NCBI GenBank assembly: GCA_001600415.1
Contig: BCJX01000007.1
Location: 242,543-306,542 of the forward strand
DNA length: 64,000 nt
Direction of reading: 5' to 3'
Source: Pascua guehoae
Lineage: Eukaryota > Basidiomycota > Tremellomycetes > Trichosporonales > Trichosporonaceae
The notes under the pieces are model-generated. The model had not been told where the DNA came from, made no database searches, and saw nothing but the letters and a program-made list of their open reading frames with translations. Shown piece by piece: positions 55,812 through 64,000 of this stretch (the stretch's first letter is position 1; the number at the start of each line of letters is the position of its first letter). The translations under genes were made by a program, and so were the position numbers.

Positions 55812-56878
55812 GGCTGGCTAGATTCAAGATAGAGTATTGGGATCCGAGACTGGCGACAAGGAGTGCTGGGGATGGCAGGCGTCTGGAGCTACAATGCGGG
55901 CTGGTAAGTGAGCAGAGACCACAACACTGATGTTGGGGACAATGAGCAAGGCTCCATGCACAGCCGTCAGCAATGATGTTATGAACAGTCGACAACACCC
56001 CCGCCGGCCAGTCGAGTACCCGGGCACCGGGGGCCGATTAGGTCGTCTCGCCATGTCGTCTAGTTGCTGGGAATGGATCGTTTATAGCATGTGTCACTAT
56101 TGCTGCTGCACCATTGAAGCCCAAGCAAGCCAACAAGCCAACAAGCCCCTCAACGCAAGCCATGGCTTCGGATGTGGGGGACCACGGGGTCCGAACGCCA
56201 TCCACGGCCGTCTCCACATCGCACGGGCCCTTGCGTGAGCCATGGGTGACCCCCCCAAAGGGACTTGTTTTCGGCGCCCGAGCGCGTTGATGGAGGCGTT
56301 GCCGCGCTGTTGGTGGGGTCATGGGTTCTAGCTAACGGACTTGGCCGCTGGCTTAATTGCTTGGCTGCAAGATGTTCGTTCCTGTGCGTGCTGTGGTGGC
56401 AAGGCGTTAACGGTGACGTTGGGTAATATAACCGGGGGGCGGGGCACCGCGGCAATTCCATCTCCGAACGCCGAGAGACAGCGAGGGTGGGTAATGGCAG
56501 ATTCACTCATGTCACGTGCAGATGCAACACTCGATGGCCAGAGGCTCAGAGGTGTGTTGCCCTGCCACGTTCAACTGGAAGGTCTTTCATCTTCTCATTA
56601 CCTTTGTCGCCCCCGATTACACCTATCTCGCCATTGTCGAAAGACTCTTGCCGCAGACTCTGGGCTAGCGGCGTAGCGGGCCCCTCCAAGCACCGTCCCT
56701 CGCCACCACGGCTCCATGTGAGTGGCGGCTCCCAAGACCGAGAACGTGTGGCGGTCTGGGTCCGCGAGCGCACAAGCGACCTGGATGGTCGAGAGCAGCA
56801 GAGTGTTGCATGCCAGTGGCTAGCCCAAACGAGCCGCTTGCTGTCGCAATGCCACACACCGCCAACAAGCATTTACTT
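55812..56878. other. intergenic
   Basis: Promoter side of the ligase gene. No coding or repeat feature stands out; CAAGCAAGCCAACAAGCCAACAAG at about 56128 is a short tandem stretch. Confidence 0.4.
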
Positions 56879-56969
56879 GCCCGTTTATATCAGTCGGTAG
56901 ATAGTTTGACTCTTACTACCATGCGTGTAAGCAATCAAAATGTCATGGGTTCGAGCCCCATAATGGGCT
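56879..56969 (+). tRNA. tRNA-Lys (CTT) with intron
   Basis: Acceptor GCCCGTT pairs with AATGGGC; D-arm TATC/GATA; anticodon stem TTTGA/TCAAA with CTT at 56912-56914; an 18-nt intron after position 37; T-arm ATGGGTTCGAGCCCCAT. A TTTT run follows for pol III termination. The D-stem is unusually A/T rich. Confidence 0.8.
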
Positions 56970-57334
56970 TCTCTTTTGCTTACCACTCGCACGAAAGGAG
57001 TTGTATGTTGGAGAGGAAGACTGCGCGCGTTCCGAGTCTTGACAGCATGCTGGCGAGACTAAGGGCTCCAGGGACGCGAGCAGACTGTCCAAAACGCTGC
57101 TCCATGGGCATCTCAGCCGCTGGGGAACAGTCGCATCCCATCTTCCACCAGATCGGAGCAATCACCGTAAACTAGCTGCCTAACGACTGTGACACCGGCT
57201 CGAAAAGGCGGCGGCGGGACACGAGGGCAAGACTTGGTCACATCCCCCAGACGAGGTCATGACGGCCATGCCACCCCACCTCCTCGACCTCGCAGCAGAT
57301 GACACCCCCTTCCTGCCGCCCCCGGCAAAAGGAA
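56970..57334. other. spacer between tRNA genes
   Basis: 365 bp between two convergent tRNA-Lys genes. No gene or repeat visible. Confidence 0.4.
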
Positions 57335-57426
57335 AGCCTAGTATGGGGCTCGAACCCATGACATTTTGATCTGCTACTGCTGTGGGTAGTAAGAGTCAAA
57401 CTATCTACCGACTGATATAACCAGGC
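57335..57426 (-). tRNA. tRNA-Lys (CTT) with intron, minus strand
   Basis: Acceptor GCCTGGT pairs with ACTAGGC; the changes from the other copies are compensated in both strands of the stem. The D, anticodon and T arms match copy 56879. Intron about 19 nt. CTTTCCTTTTG follows as terminator. Confidence 0.75.
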
Positions 57427-57795
57427 CAAAACCCTTGGAAGACAAGGGATGCGTAGCTTGTTCTCTGGCTGGTTTAAGAGCCTGAACGGCAGCATTCCCC
57501 AATCAGCCGACCCTTCTCGAGAGGGTAGTGAGAGAGGGAGACGCACGAGTGTCGTCACGAGCTCCAGGGTGCCATCTCCTCCTCGTCGAGCGACTCGGTC
57601 ATTACAAGCAATATGGGTTGGCGTACCCCCCAGTGTGAGCGAGGGCGTTCACAGGCACCTGTTTACGTCCACGGTCTTTGCGGGAGGCACCTCCTTCTTT
57701 CTGGCACTTGACGGGGAGCAGCTCCCATTCGCAGATGGCGAGCAGTGACCCCTCAACATGGGCAACATACAAGCCGCTGAGCACTTGGGAGCGAC
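57427..57795. other. spacer before small secreted gene
   Basis: No gene or repeat is visible here; it is the likely promoter of the short gene to the right. Confidence 0.35.
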
Positions 57796-57963
57796 ATGGC
57801 TTTTCAGCAAACCGTATTCCTCCTAACTCTACTCATCCTTACAGCCCTCGCGGCCACCGTCCGCGCAGACGACCTCGTCAAGGCCAAGCGCCACACCTGT
57901 CCCAACCCCAACACCCGTCTCGGATTGGGAGATGAGACATATATCAAGGACATTGTGCTCTGA
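57796..57963 (+). CDS. short secreted peptide precursor, hypothetical
   Basis: ATG 57796 to TGA 57961-57963, 55 residues. The first ~24 form a strong signal peptide (MAFQQTVFLLTLLILTALAA, TVRA cleavage site). The mature part starts DDLVKAKR; the KR pair is a possible Kex2 site that would release HTCPNPNTRLGLGDETYIKD plus three residues. A single cysteine is present. An alternative model splices from GTGCTC at about 57954 to a downstream frame ending WITHDCEGPTDAEPEILPQQ near 58120, adding a second cysteine. I recognise no family. It sits among tRNA-Lys genes. Confidence 0.4.
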   Translation: MAFQQTVFLLTLLILTALAATVRADDLVKAKRHTCPNPNTRLGLGDETYIKDIVL

Positions 57964-58278
57964 GCCATCGTCCACGGACTGGATGCTCCGCTCTGACCTC
58001 TGGCGTCCATGCCTGCCCTGCACGCCTGCACGCACGGGGAGCATCGTGTGGATCACCCACGACTGCGAGGGCCCCACTGATGCTGAACCGGAAATACTGC
58101 CTCAACAGCAGCTGCAGTGAACGTCTCGCAGGTCTCCATGACTCCTAACGCATGAATACCGCAAACGGCAATGGGGTGTATCTGCTGTACTGCCAAAACA
58201 AGGCGGGCAGGATTTGGAGGTGAACCAGTCCAGGCAACCCCCTTCCCCCCAGGGGGTTGATTCCCTTACGGCCCCATC
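57964..58278. other. intergenic or 3' part of the small secreted gene
   Basis: Contains the alternative downstream frame (SIVWITHDCEGPTD, ending about 58120) and otherwise nothing. The next gene ends at 58279. Confidence 0.3.
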
Positions 58279-59462
58279 TCAGCGCCACACCAACTTGTAC
58301 TGGTCCACAGGGCCACCCTGCTCGGTCTCGAGCGCGAGGTCGTTGGGGGACAGCGTGGCCCCATACTCGTCGAGGGTGCAAACTGTGATTGCTTGACCGA
58401 CGACATGGGTAATGCGTTCGCGCTCGCTTTTGGACATGGGCGGCCGGACTGAGCTTTGGCCCGTGCCCTCCGAACCCAGGTCCCAACCCCGGTTTGTGCC
58501 CATCTTGAGTTGTACAATCTCCGAGACTATCATGCCCTTGAGATGAGGGTCGGATGTGGGCCGCGGCTGGTGAAGATTGAACAGGAAGGGGGTGACGGTG
58601 CGCATGTCGACAAACGTGTACTGGGCGTTAGACCAAGTTGATACGTAACAGTGGTGCTCACCTTGATGTCGGGAATGGTGACTGCAATGTACGGAAGGAG
58701 CTGTGTCAAAATGCCCATCCGCTGGGTGGGCAAACAATTCCGCCTCCGCCTGGTTCCGCCCAGGTTCGCAAAGATGAAGACGACGTGGCGGAGCGTAGTG
58801 GGCCAGTTGGGACACCCCAGATCGTGATACTGTTCGCCTCGATGCCCAGCTCCATAATCTGTTATGTGGATGACAAGCTTTTCCACACCGTGCGCGACGG
58901 GGTCGACGGGGAGGAAACCCAAGTCCAGACTCGTGACTAGGCCGATGTGTATGAATATAACGACGCGTTTGGAAGAAACGGCAGCGGCCCACAGCATCTG
59001 GTCGTTGGGTCGCCTGAGCTCTGTGTGTCGCAGTGTGTGAACTCGGTTCAGGGAGCGGAGCATCACCCTCGAGGGATACGGGATGTGCGAGGCAGAAATT
59101 CTCGACGCTTGTTCGATCATGGCGGCGTCGAGAACGCGCACATGGCTCAAAATGTCGCGGTAACGAGCGTTGTCGGCGTCGCCCACATGCCACCGAGGCG
59201 GACCGTCTACTCTGCGCCCTCTATCCCAGGGGAGGCCAGGCAAGTAAGAACCGTCGACTGTTGTGACGGAGATGCCGTAGTGAGAGAGTGGCATTCTGAT
59301 ATGGTACGCCATGATCGCCTCGACGCGCGCCTTGAACGAACGCGATGCACCACGAAGTGCCATCAGTGTCTCCTTGTCTGTGTACGCAAAGACGGCATCC
59401 ACGAGATGTGGGTAAAACAACGCATCGAGATAGGGCGGGCCGGTTTGGTTGAGTGGTGCCAT
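58279..59462 (-). CDS. F-box-like orphan protein
   Basis: ATG 59462 and stop TGA 58279-58281; one intron (GTGAGC...ACGCCCAG, about 58625-58667) joins IPDIK to YTFVDMRTVTPFLFNL. About 380 residues. The start DALFYPHLVDAVFAYTDKET and LMALRGASRSFKARVEAIM matches an F-box-like two-helix pattern. The body has alternating basic and hydrophobic segments (VEKLVIHITDYGAG, TLRHVVFIFANLGG) like the leucine-patterned C-terminal halves of lineage-specific F-box-like proteins; GMIVSEIVQLKMGTN follows. It ends QGGPVDQYKLVWR. A role as substrate adaptor of a ubiquitin ligase is only inferred. It is similar in plan to the gene at 35544. Confidence 0.6.
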
Positions 59463-59967
59463 GGTGATATGTGCGACGCACAAGTTGACGAGCACAGTCA
59501 TCTTTGCATGGCACCTCGCAACCATCGCAAGCGTAGCAGGTGGCCAAGGCACACCCTGTGCGATGACCGAAGCCTCTCCTACCGTGCAGCACTTCCACTC
59601 CGCAAATGAATTCGTATTGTGCTAATGGCACGCCTCACAGACTGTTATGGCCTTCTCGTTTAGCTATGGACTCGTTGGGGGTAGGTTGGGGATCGCACGG
59701 GGCCATCAAGGCGGTGCCACATGTTGCAATATGTCGACCCGAAGACCGACACTCAGCCGATGCTCGGACTGACCTAGCATGGCACCATGGGTCAACGGTT
59801 GGACCGCTCGTACGACAGTGCTCGGACTACAGACATGCAAGGGTTGGCGATGCACACGCCGACAATAACGTTCGGGTCGCCGGTCAGAGGAAGCCATCTG
59901 CCCAACAAGTAAGTAACCTTGGCCCATCCATAATCATCTCTGACATCTCACCAACCAGCGTTGGCTT
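59463..59967. other. intergenic
   Basis: Between the F-box-like gene and the third tRNA-Lys. No supportable feature. Confidence 0.35.
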
Positions 59968-60058
59968 GCCCGTTTATATCAGTCGGTAGATAGTTTGACT
60001 CTTACTACCATCCGTGTAAGCAATCAAAATGTCATGGGTTCGAGCCCCATAATGGGCT
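59968..60058 (+). tRNA. tRNA-Lys (CTT) with intron
   Basis: Nearly identical to the copy at 56879; the intron differs by one base (ATGCG to ATCCG). Anticodon CTT at 60001-60003. The 3' flank CATTTTTGTTTTT gives a pol III terminator. Confidence 0.8.
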
Positions 60059-60309
60059 TTCATTTTTGTTTTTCACTACTGGTCCACCCATGACTTCGAC
60101 GGTCTGGAGCACGTTGAGTGGGAGGGGGTTGCGGCATGTACTTCACAGCTTGACGCGCAGAGGGCAGTCGACGCGCCGATCGTCCTTGGGCATCTCCCCC
60201 TGTCGTTTCACTTTGCACCATGCCAGCAGAGTACCATCGTGGCGGCCAGTGGATCCGAGTCGTTCTTGGTGGGAAGCCAAGCCTACCTGCCACCAATTCA
60301 GGTTGGCTG
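60059..60309. other. spacer
   Basis: 251 bp between two tandem tRNA-Lys genes; no other feature. Confidence 0.35.
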
Positions 60310-60400
60310 GCCCGTTTATATCAGTTGGAAGATAGTTTGACTTTTACTGCCATTCCAGCAGCAAATCAAAATGCCATGGGTTCGAGCCCCATAACGGGCT
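60310..60400 (+). tRNA. tRNA-Lys (TTT) with intron
   Basis: Acceptor GCCCGTT/AACGGGC; D-arm TATC..GATA; anticodon TTT at 60343-60345; intron of 18 nt; T-arm ATGGGTTCGAGCCCCAT. A TTTTT run follows. It reads the other Lys codon set and lies about 190 bp from the recombinase 3' end. Confidence 0.8.
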
Positions 60401-60585
60401 CTCATTTTTCTTTTGCACGGGTCCACGTCCTCGACGAAGCACGAACATCACACATCAAGGAACATGTCAAGGGAAAAGAACACCTTCTCAAGACGAGGAG
60501 CACGATCGAAAACATCATGTCCAGCCCAGATGCCACCGGGTTTAAAGATTGACCGTAACGAATCACATGCATGAACATGAGTAGC

Positions 60586-63500
60586 TCACAGAGCGCGGCC
60601 CACAAGACTGTCTAGAATACCCGCGGGGATGGCGTGCGTCTCCCCGGCCGCGCCAGGGCCGTCCCCGAAAACGACGTCAAGCAACCACTCGTCGTCGTCC
60701 TCGCCCTCATCCTCTCCTTCATCCCCATCGCCTCCCATCCCAGAAAGGCTCTCCTTGGGTGTGTTTCGCATAGCTCGGACAGCCTCCTGGTGTTCCGCCT
60801 TGACCTCGTCGCATGTGGCCGGGTCAAGCGCACGCCGGTAGTGCTGGGGAAGCTCGCTAAGCTCATGCTCTTCGGTCAAATGTTCGGTCACGCGCTTGCG
60901 CTTTTCGTGCCACTTGGTACCACCCCGAAATGACCAGTCGCAATTGTTCAGGGGGCAGGCCCAGACGGCTATCATGTGTCAGCGGTGAAAAGCCTGTTGG
61001 GTAAATAAAACACTCACATTCGTGAACAAATAGCTTCAGCCACTTTTGCAGCTCGGCCCATTCGGAGTGGCGTTGGCATAGGTGCCGCTTGTACTTCCAA
61101 GATTGGACTTTGTCCCACCTGCGCTCCTTCTCGGCCTTGTCCGAATTGTCGCTGTTTACACAGAATTCGCAAAGATCGCCACGGCGCGCATGTATCTTGA
61201 TCTCGTGCTCGGACAACAGCCTAATGTCAGTCGGCCCAGGTTGAAACGGCCAAGCCGATCCAGAACTCACCGAAGGAAGTTGGCGAATGGGCTTGGAGCT
61301 TGAGCCGCGTCGACCGAACGAGGGCTTGGGTCGTCGGGGCCGACGCCCGGACTCTTGGACCGCTGCCATGCTGCCTGTTGTCCGCCTACAGCTGTGACTG
61401 TCAGCTTTCAATCCTATCATACGCTAACAACAACTCACTCATTTCGGGCCCCTCTTCTGCCCCTTCAACGGCAACGGCGCTGGCTGCACTGAGATTGGCA
61501 CGAGTCGGATCAATGCCATCATTGTCCGCACCAGTGTCACCCGTGTCCTCTCCCTCTTGCTCCACTTCATCTTCATCAAGCTCACTGAGCCGGTCATCTG
61601 CGTCCTCGCGCTCGTCGTCGTGATTGGCAACGTCCTCAGGGTCGAAAACCTGGTCAATGTCGACGCCACTGACCTCGATCTCGGAGCAGCCGACCTGATC
61701 GCGATTGAGAGTCTGGAGAAACTCTTCATCTAGACGAGACAATGTATCGTCAATCTTCTGGACGAGGTGGGCGGTGTCGAGGGCGGACGCTCGCCGTTCT
61801 TCAAGATCCCTCCATGTCATAGCGAGTCGGTCAGTTGCCTGCCTCTCAAACTCGGAAGCAGTTGCTTCACCCTGCGCCATCTTGACCACTTTCTTCAAGT
61901 AGCTTTTGAGATTGGCGATGATGACGGGGAGGTCGTTTGAGCTGAGACGACCTTTGCTCCACTGTCAGGTCAGCTACTGTACAAGGATGGGGGGAATTGC
62001 GACTTACTGGTTCTTTTCGCAGCCATTCCGTCGATCCAAAGCGCAGACACTCTTTGAGGTAGCGCAACTGGTCAGCTTTTTTCCCAAAAGCTGGGTTCCG
62101 CTTGAGTGCTTCCTCGAGCGTGACTTTGCCTGTTTGGGCATCGGTAGCCCGGAAGAATGAGGGAGAAATGTCAACGAGCTGTTTAGACTGGCCCTCCTCA
62201 ATGAGGCCCTCTGTGAGGTTGGCCCATTGGCTCGCCTTGTCGTAGTGCTTCTCTAGGGCCATCGAGTTTGGTTGGTGTCCCATGAAAAAGCGGGCGACAC
62301 TCTTGTCGTACGCAGCCGACATCTTTGTTGCAAAACCGCGGCGGAGGGCGTATAGAGTGTTGCAATTGGAGATGCCGGTGTCGATGCCGTATGCCCCGAG
62401 TAGGCTGTGAAAGATCCTGTTGGCCGAGTTCAGCGACAATGGGTTGTCGGCGAGGTTACTGCGTGACTTGCGTGACAGAAAGACTGGCTTATCGTCAAAC
62501 TCTGGAATGCACCTGAGTTCGACAAGGTCGTTATCGAGGATGTCCTCAATCGTCATGTCGCCGAAGACGCCTCGGCTGACTCCCATCAGGAGCAGTGGGA
62601 TCGCAAGGTCCAGTGAAATATTCTCCTCCAGAGAAGGAGGCTGAATCACATACGAGATCCTGAGACTTGTCAGCGTTTTCATTTTTGTTGTCCATCCTAC
62701 TCACCGAAGCTGCGCGCCGTTATGGTATCCCTTAAACGAGGTGAGCGTCACCTTGACTCGATAGTTCCGGATTTTGCCTGTGCTATCGCGCAAAGGGATG
62801 AACCGGTAGAGCTGAACGTCAGGAAAGCTCTAAACAACGATAGCTTTACGTACCCTCCACGTGGAGAATTCATCGGGATAGTGGCTGGTGGCAAGGATGC
62901 CCCCTCCCCGGGCGCCAGTATCAAAAAAGTCCAAGACCATCCCGTGGGTCTGCACCGCCTGCTTGTCAGCCCGATAGCTCTGCATGTTCATTTCATTTTT
63001 TACACTCACGACGTCAAAGGCCTGAGGAGGGAACACCTCGTAGATAGTGGCCACCAGCCCGCGCACATCGACTGCGGTCAGAACGAGTCGGTCTTTGGCA
63101 AGGTTATGGATGTTGAAGGCTACTTGAAGAGCGGATTCGTGCTAATGTCAGCTTCCATGTTGCAGGAATAGTCTCACCGCCCTCAGTTCTGCGCATGCAC
63201 TGAGCCTCTCGTCCTTTGTGAAGGCGGGGTACGGAAGGTGAGGTAGCTGGCAGTCAGGTCAATCTCGTTGTGTCGACATACAAGGTTGGTACACAACATC
63301 GTGAGGCTGTGCAGCCCATGCAAGCTCATGTACACGTGTCTCCCTTCGGCGTCATACTTGTATTGACCGGTACGGTCCATTTTGGCAGACCATACCACCC
63401 GAATGGTCATGTAGCGCTGCAAACGGGCTGGTATCGTGGAGTCAGTAGCTGAAGACTCGGTCTACTGCAGGCACTCACCGACAATCGTGTGCTTGTTTGA

Positions 63501-63797
63501 TTCTCCGTGAGACAATCCAAAGTCATTGAACAGGTCGGTATGGCGGTGCAAGGCGACAAACTCCTCACCGGTACGCAAGATGCGGCGTTGGTAAATGCGA
63601 CCCTTGTTGGGGATGGCTTTGGTGATGGCCTCAAGTTCGTCCAGTTGATCAACGGTTATTGCCGCAGCGACCTCGTCTATCGTCCTCCGGGGAGGGCGGA
63701 GAATGGGGGCCTCGCCACCCGCCTCCTCTTCTTCGAGAAAGTCGTCAACAGCCGATCCCGAGATCTCGACCTGGGGCCCTGCAAGGCCGGGATCCAT
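60586..63797 (-). CDS. tyrosine recombinase with C-terminal zinc fingers (DUF3435-like)
   Basis: ATG 63797 (another in-frame ATG at 63812); stop TGA 60586-60588; about ten introns of 35-60 nt, giving ~900 residues. N-terminal DNA-binding-like region (YMTIRVVWSAKMDRTGQY, GGGILATSHYPDEFSTWR). The catalytic domain spans roughly 305-450: box I IPLLLMGVSRGVFGDMT (first Arg), box II NTLYALRRGFATKM (second Arg, with Tyr-Ala in place of the usual His-x-Leu), FFMGHQPNSMALEKHYDKA (His and the nucleophile Tyr). An acidic linker (DDRLSELDEDEVEQEGEDTG) is followed by two zinc-finger-like blocks, CEFC..HLCQRH and CPLNNC..H..H. All four RHRY-type residues seem present, so it may be active. The family includes Starship captains and other fungal DUF3435 proteins; Cryptons are more distant. 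Introns and full length argue against a relic. Confidence 0.72.
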
Positions 63798-63847
63798 CGT
63801 GGACGAGCACAAGGTGGGGCGAGAGTGGTCGAAGTGGTGACGGCGGG

Positions 63848-64000
63848 AGAGTGGGTCGAGGTGTGCAAAGGGAAAGAGGATAGAATGGGTCGAGGTGGCA
63901 AAGGGAAAGAGGATAGAATGGGTCGAGGTGGCAACGGGAAAGAGGATAGAGTGGGTCGAGGTGGCAAAGGGAAAGAGGATAGAGTGGGTCGAGGTGGCAA
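63848..64000. repeat. 33-bp tandem repeat running off the window
   Basis: More than four copies of GGGAAAGAGGATAGAATGGG plus TCGAGGTGGCAAA, just upstream of the recombinase start. 33 bp is a multiple of three, so one minus-strand frame reads an 11-residue PPRPTLSSFPL repeat; I see no join to the recombinase frame. Confidence 0.9.

Noticed and set aside
1..64000. CRISPR arrays, rRNA genes, telomere repeats
   Set aside because: None was seen. The tandem arrays have no spacers of unique sequence between conserved repeats.

Overview
The window is nuclear DNA of a GC-rich, intron-rich fungus. Introns are mostly 35-70 nt with GTRNGT donors, CTGAC/CTAAC branch sites and YAG acceptors. I infer a basidiomycetous yeast, probably Tremellomycetes/Trichosporonales, from gene structure and from families such as the macrofage-activating-glycoprotein-like secreted protein and orphan F-box-like proteins. 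No search was run, so the taxon is an inference. The sequence is an assembly with several N gaps, nearly all at long poly-C/poly-G tracts.

Layout. 1-9 kb: the end of a 3-hydroxyacyl-CoA dehydrogenase gene, then four hypothetical genes (one secreted, one with repeated cysteine modules). 9.9-15.8 kb: a divergent pair, an intronless flavin reductase-monooxygenase fusion and an UNC93-like membrane protein whose first intron is filled by a 17-bp minisatellite. 16.7-19.4 kb: a secreted glycoprotein and a decayed RNase T1-type gene. 19.9-21.1 kb: a graveyard of three short inverted-repeat elements and an oligopeptide-transporter relic. 21.2-26.6 kb: a questin-oxidase-like gene and a type-B carboxylesterase, followed by a fourth inverted-repeat element. 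28.3-34.9 kb: an iron-uptake pair, a siderophore-type MFS transporter (with a 10-nt microexon) divergent from a ferric reductase, sharing a 1.6-kb promoter with a perfect ATCWGATAA GATA-factor site. 35.5-42.8 kb: an F-box-like orphan, a Cys/Met-metabolism PLP enzyme and a ZIP zinc transporter. 43.7-46.3 kb: two probable mitochondrial proteins head to head, a small coiled-coil membrane protein and RidA. 47-55.8 kb: a secreted ricin-type lectin, a mitochondrial helical protein and an acyl-CoA synthetase-like ligase. 56.9-60.4 kb: four intron-containing tRNA-Lys genes, a short secreted peptide gene and a second F-box-like gene. 60.6-63.8 kb: an apparently intact fungal tyrosine recombinase of the DUF3435 kind with C-terminal zinc fingers, preceded by a 33-bp tandem repeat running off the window.

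How the parts work together: the clearest functional unit is the iron pair (reduction of Fe3+ and siderophore uptake). The monooxygenase and its divergent membrane protein may be an oxidation/transport pair for an organosulfur or aminopolycarboxylate substrate, but that is inference. The most interesting mobile-DNA signals are the ~135-bp element family and the recombinase beside the tRNA-Lys cluster.
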